From assembly GCA_963691655.1 (NCBI GenBank), contig OY829328.1, positions 76,698,400-76,762,399 on the forward strand: 64,000 nt of DNA, given 5' to 3'. Made by a program: the position numbers and the translations under genes. This DNA comes from Toxonevra muliebris (Eukaryota > Arthropoda > Insecta > Diptera > Pallopteridae). The notes below the pieces were generated by a model. It searched no databases. It was not told the DNA's origin and saw only the letters and a list, made by a program, of their open reading frames with translations. Positions 33,307 through 43,930 of this stretch are shown here, one piece after another (the stretch's first letter is position 1; every line of letters begins with the position of its first letter).

Positions 33307-34929
33307 CATACACCCACGGTTGCCACACCAAAATTTTTTTTGGGACCAAAAACAAAAGCAAAAAGGACCAAAATGGAAAAAAATGGACCAAATTTTTTTT
33401 TAATTATTTGGTTTATTTAACAAGTAAATATAGCACATTGTAAAATGTGTATAACAATTTTATAATATTTTTTAGCGATTGCTATAGAATACATACATAT
33501 TTCACATCAAACTAAAACAAAAAAAGTGCTCAGAAATTCATATAGCACATATGTTATGAAAGGTATATAAAAATTACTTATAATATTTTAAGTGATTATT
33601 ATATAGTACAAACATAAGTATATCACATTATATATTAGCAGAAAAAACAAAAAAAAGTGCTTCCAAGTTCATATAGAACATATGTATTAAAAAGTGTGTA
33701 AAAACTGCTTATAATATTTTAAGAGATTGTTATATAGTAAAAACATATATCACATTAAACAATACCAAAAACAACAACAAAAAAATGGTTAGCAATTCAG
33801 ATACAAAGAAGAACATTTTTGGGACACGATAAATAAATCAAGTATGTCGACAAATCAAAAAATTACAGGGCAGAAAGTATATTCTTTTATAGATGAATAC
33901 AAATGTAAAGTAATTTTTGAAATCAGATATCAAAGAAAAAAGAAGATGTGTCTTGAAAGCCCCGAAATTAAGAAAAAAACGGTATTCAAAACTAAAAACA
34001 GTGCCATATGCTCCTCAACAGAATGGCGTTGCTAAATCTTTACTACTAAGTAGTATCGAAACCAAAGTAGATTTCGTCAGCAACTTAGAAGCTCTTTCAC
34101 CGACCGGGTCTGTGTTCACATCTTTATCAGAAGCATGCAAAGACTTCGTGTGACTTCGGCGAATTTTGAGTGGATTTATTCAACAAATGAGCGCACCAAC
34201 TAAGTTGTACGAAGACAAAGTTGCTTGAGACTGATCGAAGCATAGAAGTTTTCAGTTTTCTGGCCAATAAAAGCACAAAGACGCTGGAATTTGTTTTCAA
34301 AAGGACTAAGTAGATCGAAAACATGATGGCAGACTTACTGACGAAGCCATTGCCAGCAAGGCGGATTCAATTAGGCAGGCGTATTGAAAAAAGTTATTCT
34401 ATTGTTTTCAAATTATTGGTAAATGTTCAGATAACACTTCTGATTGGGATTAAAAATCACTTTTTGACTCAAATTTTGTTAATATGAATTGGGGCGTACC
34501 GCCCTTTCCTGGTTCGGGTTCTTGTCGCTAAAATTTTTTCAAAAAATAGTAAAAATAACTAAAAAAAAGATATGACTATAACTGAATACATCATTCATAA
34601 ATTGCACTTGTGTCGCGCAAATTAAAAGGTCAAGGTATTTGTATTCAAATCACATTTAAAAAAAGTAAAAATTCGCTCGAAATAGAACCAAAATGGCCAC
34701 CGAATTTAGTGCGTCATGTATCCATTTAGTTTCTTTTATTTGTTATTTTACTATTTATTGAATACATTTTAATGCCAAAAATCCGTTTTTCGGGAAGGGC
34801 CTGCCCTCTCTAATTAATATGTATTTTTGAAAAAGGACCAATTCAGAAAAAAAAGGACCAGCGGACCAAACGAAAATAAAAGGACCACTTTTGGTCCAAA
34901 AGGACCAAAGTGGCAACCGTGCATACACC
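33307..34929. mobile_element. hAT-like element with 8-bp target duplication, carrying copia remains
   Basis: The duplication CATACACC occurs at 33307-33314 and 34922-34929. The element (33315-34921) starts CACGGTTGCCAC and ends with its exact complement GTGGCAACCGTG. Many GGACCAAA/TTTGGTCC motifs cluster just inside both ends, like subterminal transposase-binding repeats. A roughly 120-130-base unit is repeated about three times at 33420-33780, and decayed Ty1/copia coding sequence follows at 33917-34385. No hAT transposase is present. Confidence 0.85.
33917..34385 (+). pseudogene. Ty1/copia polyprotein remnants inside the hAT-like element
   Basis: An integrase fragment reads TVPYAPQQNGVAKS (copia integrase: P.TPQ.NGV.ER). 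It is followed directly by RNase H fragments: LSEACKDFV, a break, LRRILSGFIQQMSAPTKLYE, and near the end MMADLLTKPLPARRIQLG (copia: LAD.FTKPLP). The reverse-transcriptase region between integrase and RNase H is missing, and there are several frameshifts and stops, so this is a deleted, dead fragment. Confidence 0.8.
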
Positions 34930-36240
34930 CAAAAACTTATTGAGAGAGCTCACATTTGAGAGAACTTAAAAATAACTGAGATAGTTTATTCTGGTAAATG
35001 ATCTGCTCTCTGGTTTCTTAAGTTAATAAGTCTTTTTGCTTTCTTCTTTTTTAACGAGTAATTCTTGAAATTAACTTTGAGGTTATGATTGAAATATGAA
35101 GAATTAACACTTAAAATTATTCAAAAGCATAAGCATAATAATAATATATGTATAAAATGTATATATTACAATTGAATGAAACCTATTAAAGGTACATATA
35201 TTTATATATATATCTACCTACAAAATAGTTAGATTTTGTATTGAAATTTATCTAACATTTAGCCGACGGCATTTGAACTCACGAGAACACAGACAAACAC
35301 ACACATGCAAACATTTATAAATATATATGTATGCATGTATGTAAACATGAACCAAACTTACCGCTGGGAACTATTGTAAAATATCCAATTTTTATAATAT
35401 AGAAAATAAAATAAATATATAAGTCAAAGTGGCAGACAAGTTGGGCGAATATTTACTACATATGTACATATATGTGTATATAGGTACACAGAGAAAAATA
35501 AACGATGTTTCTTTTTTGTTATACCGGAACAAAAATAAAATAAAAAGAGTAAAAATGAACCAAAACGCGAGTGAGTATGAGACGAAAAGCGAAGAAGAAA
35601 TGAAGCAAAAGTAATGCAGCAGCAGTAGTAGTAGTAGAAAATAAAAAACAATGTTGGCTACATTACATATTTGTATGCATATGAAAAAAAAAAAAGAAAG
35701 CAAAGGAGATGATGATATGAGAGAATTTAGTATGAAACGACAGGACAGCGAAGGGTATGCGAGCAAAAAAAAAAAAAATAATAAAAAAAAAACGAGGAGT
35801 TCTTCACATTAGTGTTTTTGTTGTAACAGGCAAAAGTAACACAGGAACAAAAACATAGTAGACCGAAAAATGCACGAGAATGGCACGATATCAAGAAAAC
35901 ACTACACACACACACACACACACACGAGAACGAACCTTAACATAACAACAACGATGACGACTACGACGACGACGATGTTGAATAAAATAGAACGGTCGGT
36001 CGATAAACGCCAACAACAACGATGACGGCGACAGCGGCGAGAATGACGTCGCCGTTGCCGTCGCTGTCAACAATAAAAACAAACTCACACACACACACAT
36101 AAACTACAAACGGAATAAACGAACCAACAACAACATTTCATTTCAACGAAGCGTCAAACGACGTAAGTATAGTGTAAAATAAATAGAAAAAAAAAACAAG
36201 TCTTTTTTTTTTATTCATTTCATTTATTTTTCTTTTTTTT
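34930..36240. other. Non-coding DNA with microsatellites and a GC-richer patch
   Basis: Contains CA and TA runs and GAC/GAT triplet-rich sequence at 35950-36065. A minus-strand donor-like CAGCG|GTAAGT at 35355 and a plus-strand GAC|GTAAGT at 36160 occur, but neither could be tied to an open exon. Confidence 0.45.
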
Positions 36241-36289
36241 TCGTTTTTGTTGTTGTTGTTTTTTGAGCAGAGGAAACAGAAATCTTCTA

Positions 36290-36410
36290 ATGCGGGAAAA
36301 TTGTTACGTTACGTATGCATGCCCGAGCCGAGAGTCATTGAGAGCGAGCGGCGGAGTCTAACGGAGTCGTTGAGACGACGAGCGCGCTGCACAGTGAACA
36401 AAAAAGGAGG
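36290..36410. promoter_or_regulatory. GC-richer patch, candidate promoter or enhancer
   Basis: About 120 bases rich in GAGCGAGCGGCGG-type and CGACGAGCGCGC sequence stand out from AT-rich surroundings. Initiator-like TCATT and TCACT motifs occur on the two strands. It could be an alternative first exon or promoter of jing. There is no convincing downstream element or splice donor, so this is weak. Confidence 0.25.
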
Positions 36411-36751
36411 TAAAAACAAAAAGTATTAAAAAAAATTTATATTTCATAGGAACTTGAATTGTTCTTGGAATTCTACATTATCTAAAATAATTAAAAAAAA
36501 GAATAAAGCGCCCCAACTTTCTCCGCTCTTCTCCACAATATGATTACAGAAATCATTCTAGTAGTAATCGACAGTATACCAACGGAGTTCTATAAAGTTG
36601 ACAAGTTGACCTTATACATGGCGCTCTGTTGCCCAGTCACACTTGGGACAGTTAAAGCTTCTCAGTTGAGTGGGAAGCCGCACATAATTATTAATATTCC
36701 GAAAGAGAGCGATTTGGACGAATACTATATGTTAACCCATTACGGCCTGCT

Positions 36752-37050
36752 GTTCGATTAATCAAATAGCAACTTTGAAAATTCGTCAAAAATATCTTCA
36801 TAAATTTTTTCCAAAACTAATCACTGTTTATCATTTCTATATATATTGACTTTAAAATCGTATTTGGATAATTTAAAAATATTGTATTTCACTTGACTTA
36901 AAGGTTGGGTAAACAGACTTACTTTTTTGGGAGGTAGTTTTGAAAATCAACCAAAAATAGTAAAATTAATTATTTTGCATTTAAATTGAGAAATTCACCT
37001 AGATAAAATAACAAACTTGATGTAGAAATTAAAATTTACAGGTTTTTGAA
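36752..37050 (+). repeat. Dispersed repeat family D, copy 1
   Basis: Starts TTCGATTAATCAAATAGCAA and matches the reverse complement of 47880-48208 over about 300 bases, including ACTTTGAAAATTCGTC and AACAAACTTGATGTAGAAAT. No coding. It appears to be a fragment of an AT-rich transposon. Confidence 0.75.
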
Positions 37051-37288
37051 ATATTTTTAAGACGCTATAGCAGATTCTTGTGCTGGTCCTCCCTAAACGG
37101 GTCATACAAATGCAGTCAGTGCGTATCATAACAGAATAGTGTGCTGAATTCAGATCTGACATCTGCTAATAATTCTGTCATGCATAGCTAAAATAATTGA
37201 GCGTGAAAACGTTTGCTACTGCACTTAAAATTTAAGCGTATCACCACTCAAGAATTTTCACAAAATCTAGTTTTTTTTATTAGCTTAA

Positions 37289-37529
37289 CCCTCTAACGGT
37301 CAAAAGCTGAAAACGAATACAAAAGAGTCGGGGAAATTCAAAAGCCTATTTTTCACATAAAAATGAGCATAAAATATAACAAATGCGTTCAAAACAATTT
37401 TAAATTGTCAATAAAATAGTGATTAATGGAGGGCACTATTGTTGAAGTAAAAAAAAAACCTTTCGATGTTAGCGTATTTTGATTTTAAAGGATGATAGCT
37501 GCCCTGAGGCCGCCTTAACCGTTAGAGGG
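37289..37529. mobile_element. piggyBac-type MITE with TTAA target duplication
   Basis: TTAA at 37285-37288 and 37530-37533 flanks a 241-bp element that starts CCCTCTAACGGT and ends ACCGTTAGAGGG. A TTAA target and CCCT-starting inverted ends are the piggyBac superfamily hallmarks. There is no transposase. Confidence 0.88.
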
Positions 37530-38554
37530 TTAAAATATGCTTTAAAGTTTAAACTGTCTAGAATAAGGAGGGCAAAAAAGTTTTACACCTATATATATAG
37601 CTTTTTCCCCAAGAATTTTACAACGCTCGGATATAAACATCAAATTTTAAAATGCGATTTTTTCGAAACACTTTTTTTTTTAAAACGACACGGAGCAAAA
37701 CTGTAAAAATTTTCATTCTTTTCACTTCAAACTTTGACAACAGTTATCAAAATAACATTCCAAAACGAAATACGAGATTTTTAATAAATTCATCTTGGCT
37801 CACGAGCAGAACTTTAGTGTCGCTATTTTGTATTATTTAAAAAAATTTGTATTATTTAAAAACAAAGTTTGTAATATCCATAAATATGATTATTTCCCCC
37901 CACCGCCCAAAGAAAATACCGCAAAAAACCGCTTGATTTTAGCTCTTTACAGTGGTGACTCCCTTTAATGCTTTCAGGACCATTGGCTACCGATGACCCT
38001 AAATTCTTCTTCTTTTTTTTTTAATAAAAATTATTACACCAATTTTCGAAAATTTTAAATTCATTGAAATGAGAAATAATTGCGCTTTAGTTATTATTAA
38101 AAAAAAAATCTTGAAATTTTTACTTTTTATTTTTTAGTTATTTTCAATCGCTTTTGTCCAAATATTTGTTTACTTCCTTTACCGGTGAGCCTAAAAGTCT
38201 GAAATGGAAATCAGCAAAAGCGAAACTGGATTCGGGTTTGCTGTATCGTTTCTAGTTTCCTTCAAAATAGGAAAGGAAAGGAGGAAAGGTAAAAAAGGGT
38301 TAAGTGAAATATTAAAAGAAAAAGACTTTGTATATTTAATAGAAATATTTAATGAAAATGTACTAAAAAAGCTTATAAAAAATTTCCTTGAGGGCCATAG
38401 CAGCGCCTTCAAGTGCGAAAAACAAAAACAATAAATACAATTCTAGGTTTTTTTTTGCGTTATCTTCTCTGGTTTCTTTGCCGTTGTTGGTGCAACCGAG
38501 GAAAACAGTACGAGCTGAATCAGGAAAGCTGAGCGACAAATTGAGGACGACCAA

Positions 38555-39492
38555 AAGTGATTCGGATCAGAGTATGCTTGTTACACATCGAAAGAGCGTC
38601 AGAGTAATGTATGGTAATTTACTCCGTTTTGGGCCTCAATGATCAAAATTTTTTTTTACGCGGTCCTAAAGTTTGCCCGTTTCCGAACATGTTGTTATAA
38701 TAAAACTTAAGATATCTTTGTAATTTTAACATCTGATAACGTTTACGTGTAGAATCGTACGCTGAATATATTTTTGGAATGTGTTAACCCCATTCTCTCC
38801 AACCCTTATGAGTCTTTTTTGCTCTTTTCTACAAAAAAAATGTTTTTTTAGCCCATTAAGAAGGTCCACAGAGGGTTAATACGTTCTGAAAAAATGTTGC
38901 TCATAAAATTTTACTACAAGTTACCAAACACTAGAAACGTGTAAATTTTTTTTTAAAATTGCCATGAGCAAAAATTAAATAAGTGAAGTGGAAAAAAATT
39001 AAATATAAAAAAAATTAAATATAAAAAAAAAAATAAATGTAAAAAAAATAAACATACAATTTTATGTACAGCATTTCTTTTTTAAATATTTTAATTTTGC
39101 AGTTCGCTTTCACATTTTTTTTCTCGTCGTAATTCTAAATCCAAGTTTACACGTTTCTGATATCCAGTAGTAAAATTTAATGAGCAACATTTTTCTAGAA
39201 GGTATTAACTTTCTGTAAAGCTTCGAAGTGGAGTAAAAAAGCGGTTTCTTTTGAAAAAGACAAACAAGGACCCATAAACGATGAAGATAATGGGTTAATT
39301 TATTCCACAAATATGTTTTACTATAGACTTTACGGTGAGGTGTTGAACACGTAAACCTAAAATAATCAGGCAAACTTTAGGACCCCAAAAAGGGGTTAAA
39401 TATAGTATTCTAGAGCATTTCCGCTATCCAACATGCATACTCTGATCCCGAACACATTTTTCATGTTGCATAGTTTAATCAAAAGTGATAAT
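38555..39492. mobile_element. Candidate long inverted-repeat element
   Basis: Four blocks reappear in inverted order around a centre near 39040: GGATCAGAGTATGC, GGTCCTAAAGTTTGCC, AAAATGTTGCTCAT and AGAAACGTGTAAA. The arms are diverged and unequal. No target duplication was found. A partial match to the GGTCCTAA block occurs near 40290. Confidence 0.6.
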
Positions 39493-42400
39493 CGCACAGA
39501 CAAGTTACCTGGCAGACTGCATGAAACTTAAAGAGGCGGTAGGCCGTAAAATTTTGTTTTTAGTTTTTTTTTTGTGAGTTTAATTCTCTATCTGAGCATC
39601 GCGTCAATTGAACTGGTAGTCAAGTTAGGCATTAAGTCACCAAAGTGATTGTTAACGAAATTCCTTCTCGTCTGTGAATCAAAGCTGAGGTAGCTGCAAC
39701 TCTATTCCAGCTAGAACACACATTCGTCAAGCCACCGAGATGGCTTAACCTGAGAGAGCTATAAGGAACTAAAAGTAATTGCTTACAGTCATACCTAAAT
39801 TAAAGCGTTGCGTCGTTAATATGTTAATATCGTCTATTTTTGTATGGTAATATGGAAGAGTTTTGATAGATAAACTGAATAAACTAAACTAAATAAATAA
39901 GCTGACGCTCAAATTTAGGCATGACTGCAAAATTTTACGGCGATTTCTCTGATCGATTTTTGTTTGTACACAAAGTAAGGAAGACGAAATTCAAATAAAC
40001 CATACAAATATTTTACATATTATATTTATTACTTGAGCTTTTGCAATTTTTTGACCTGCCCACTTTCCTAGGTACAAAAAATCGGCAAGCAAAATTATCA
40101 TAAAATCGTTTTGTGTAAAATGTAAACTAATCACGCTATTTCATATTGACATTGTAGATGCTCTAAGTTTTGAGAAGGATTAAAGAGAATAAAGAAAACA
40201 GCATTTTCTAGGTCACTATAGCGAAAACGGAAAGGTAGCCTGAAATGGGTTAATAAATAACTATCGGTATCTGATTTGGTGGGTCCTAAGTTTGCATTAT
40301 TTTTTAATATTTTCAAGTCTAAAATTTTTTTTTTTTCCTATTTTTGGCACTTCATTATATGCAAATGCGACACTGTGCGATGAGCCGCTTTCAGGTAGTA
40401 GATATATGTACGTGTATGTATGTAGTAGTAGGTACTTCTCTTAATGTGAAGAATGAGACCGTTATTTAGGCAGCAGAGAGCCACCATTTGACAGTGAGTG
40501 CCAATGCTCAATGCAGCGCAGCGCAGCACAGCGCAGCGTTGCATTATAGTTTTACATAGTTTTCAAGAGAATACGCGCTTTCTGCTTTTATACATACAAA
40601 CATACATATTATTTTCTATATACCTAAACACTTTTTTTTTTTTCATTTCATTTATCATTTATCTTTTCTTTTTTCCTTTTTTTTTCTATACACTATATGT
40701 ATGTATTTTTAACGCTTTTTCTTTTTCATTTTTTTGATGTTGTTGTTAAGTGATAAGATTTCAAGAAATGTGCCTAAAAGAATTTTCACACTTACACACA
40801 CACACACACACTCTTATGCTTTCATATGAGAGAATCTAATGTATGTATAAAACTTCATACCTTCTTCATCTTTTTTTTTCTCTGTTATTTTTCTCTTCTT
40901 TAGGTTTTTTTTTTTTTGTTGGTAATTTCTTTTTCTTTAAAATTTTTTTTTAGGTGTTAAAGGTAATCGAATTTAGTTGCCATTGTGTAGTATACACACA
41001 CACACATGTTTACTGCTACACATTTATTTTGTTGTATGTACTTTTCTTCATCGTTAAACTGTTGGAACCGTCGTGGAAGACAATATTACACGTTAGAGAA
41101 ATTGGCTATGCTTTTCCATCAATATATTTGCATTATGTAAACACATATATATATATATATGTATATATATGTTGATATATATACACTCGCTCACGCATAA
41201 GCACAGTATAGTGCTGCTTTACTCAGAGAAGCTATTGATAGATCATAAGGCAAGGCAGCCAGCAAGCCACTAGTAGAACCGGAAGCGGAAGTTTAATGAT
41301 TTAATTGCATTTTTTTCTTCTATTTCTGTGTGTGTGTGGCACTTAATTTTAATTACAAATTTTTTTATATATTTATATTTTTATTTAATTTTTTTTCTTT
41401 CATAAGATTAAACGCTTTTTAACTTAATATCAATGGAATTTCTTTTCAACATTATTACATTGCATATTTTTGTGCGTACGCACACCTTTTTTTTGCGTTT
41501 TTATTGTATTTTTTTTCTTGCGTTTTTGCTTTTTTGTAGATAACTTACACTTTTTTCCCAGCAGAATTTTTGCTTTCGATTAGCGGCTACACTTTGTATA
41601 ATTCTTTCTTTTTTTTTGTTGTTGTTTTACTTTTGTTTTTTGCTTGCTTCTTTTTTGTTTGTTTGTTTGTTATTTTTCTTCTAATTACAAAACAACCGAG
41701 TGCAATGTTCGCTTAACAAAATATACTTTTTCAATTTTTCTTCTTGCTGTTGGGTTGTTGTTGCGAGTGTGTGCTTTTTGTTTTTGTATGTATATCCATA
41801 AAATGTATATGTATTGAAAGAGACAAAATACACAACACAATCTCATGTAATGAAAATGAAATGATGAAGCAAAGCAGCAGCACAGGCAGGCAGGCAGGCA
41901 AGAAGTAGTAGTAGAAAAACATGCATACAGCAGAAAAAAAAAGCGAAAACCCGAACCGAAACCACACTGAACACTGAACTGAATATTTTTTTTTTTTTTT
42001 TTTAATAATAAAAGAAGAACAGAAACACAAGAAGAAAATATCTTCTTGTAAGCGGCGGCGTCCAAACGACCGTCTCGTCTTGTGTACTAAATATAATGAA
42101 CCGTGTGTAGCGAGCGAGCGTACGAACGAACGAGCGGCGGCGCGCTGTATTCTTTTCTTTTCTGTTTTTTTTTTTGTTTTGTTTTTGTAATAAATACAAA
42201 TAGTAATCACAAAACTCTCAACCAACAACACTTTTCCTCCGTAAGAATATTTGTCCAGCGTCCGCACCGTTTTAGGGAAAATGTCTGACTGATTTATAGA
42301 ATCCAGCCAAGTGACAGTGCAAGTCCCAAAAAATATATACAAAAACAACAACAACATAAAAATGTTAATACACTGTGCGTTTGTGTGTATGTGTGTGTGT

Positions 42401-43930
42401 ATGCAAGCCAATGTGTATTCCATGTATATCACATGCATGCATATACATAAATATATACATATATTTTATATGTGTTTGTGTGTTGCATTTTATAAAAACG
42501 GGAAACGGGATGATTTCCCAGTTTTATATGTAGGTACATATTTATTTTGGTTTGTGTTTTTTTTTTTCTCTCTCACGTTTTCTTCCCAGCATTATTATTA
42601 TTATTATTACTGTTGTTGTTGTTGTTAAATTCTTTCTCCTATTGTTATGTTACCTACATTATAAATGCACTCTCTCTCAATGTGTTCTCGTGCTCTCAAT
42701 ACTATTACATTCTCTCTCTCTCACTCTCTCTTTCTCTCTCTCGTGCCTTTGAGATTTTTAGTTTTATATGAGTGAGAGCATGCCCTCACCAAACTCCCAT
42801 ATGTTTTCCGAACGCATATTTTCTCCCTTATCAAATACATATGTAACACATACATTCATACATAAAACCTACATAAATATGTATGTATGTATTTTTGTAT
42901 TACTTTTCCATGCTGCAAGTGTTGGGTTTCGGTTTCGTGTGTTCTTCTAATTCATCCCTAAAAATGTTATTTGTATTTTGTTGTTGTTTTTTCTATACAT
43001 ACATACATACTCGTATTTCAATGTTATGTTCTCAATTCTTGTTTTTTTTTCATTCTCATCTTTTCTTCTCTTCAGCTTTAGTGCATTTTTCCCTACATTT
43101 TTTTTTATTTGATTTTTTGTTTTTGATTTTTTTTTCTCTCATTCATGCTCAACAACACAAAATATTTGAAACGAATTATTCAATCTTGTTAGCCCAAGAA
43201 TATGTCATGTTACGGTCACGTAGACATTTTTGTTGTTGTTTTTTTTTTTTATTTTTGTTATTATTTTTCTAGATTTTAGTTTAGTTTTTGTAAATCTTTT
43301 TATTAATTCACTTAATGTTTATAATCGAAATTAAATTTATAGCAATCTCTGAATTTCTGATTTAATTTATTTTCAAGTTTAACCCTTTCCTTACCGAATT
43401 ATGAAGCAACGGTCGAAAAAAATTAGAATCAGTTTATTTTGAGTAACAAGTGTATTTAAGATTATTCTGCATCAAAATTTAAATGATAATAGTAATACAT
43501 TTTTTTATCTCCTATCACTCAGTATATCAGTTCAAAACTGAAATCTATCAGTTTCAAATAATTAGTAATAAGCGATCATAGGTTTGAAGTTAGTAGATCT
43601 ATGAAATCATGTTACAACTGTAGGAAGTATGCTTTCAAATTTCAAATGATAGACCTGTTGAGATAGTAAATTTTCTTATCCTCCACACTTATATCAGACA
43701 ACGAAATCTGCAAAGCTGCACTAAATGAAAAATGCGCAGAAGAGACCGCCCTAAAAAGGCTTGAAGAACTTCAATAATAACCCAGATATGCCCACAGGCC
43801 TATTTCTAGTACACTTCAAAAAGTTTTTGTTTTTTGATTGAATATATTCTCAATTAATCAAAATCAAACATTTCTGAAGTGAGCTAAATGAACTTACTGC
43901 TAAGATAATAAAGCCCAAAATTAAGCCTAA
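39493..43930. other. Low-complexity non-coding DNA
   Basis: Poly-T, CA and TA runs, GGCA and AGC repeats. The 235-residue minus frame at 41731-42438 has no domain and reads through microsatellites. A GC-richer patch at 42050-42150 (GAGCGAGCGTACGAACGAAC) resembles the one at 36.3 kb. No exon is proved. Confidence 0.5.

Noticed and set aside
35341..35430. Minus-strand donor CAGCG|GTAAGT as the missing jing first-exon end
   Set aside because: The two-base overhang fits, but the frame upstream meets a stop within about 25 codons with no ATG, and no acceptor defines a sensible exon.
36120..36180. Plus-strand donor GAC|GTAAGTAT as the end of an opposite-strand first exon
   Set aside because: No upstream open frame or downstream acceptor could be linked; left as a bare motif.
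36540..36761. 73-codon plus frame with ordinary-looking amino-acid composition
   Set aside because: No family recognised, no splice or transcript support, and its end overlaps the start of a dispersed repeat.
41731..42438. 235-residue minus-strand frame
   Set aside because: No domain, biased by microsatellites, ends in low-complexity Ser/Gln/Lys; no splice context.
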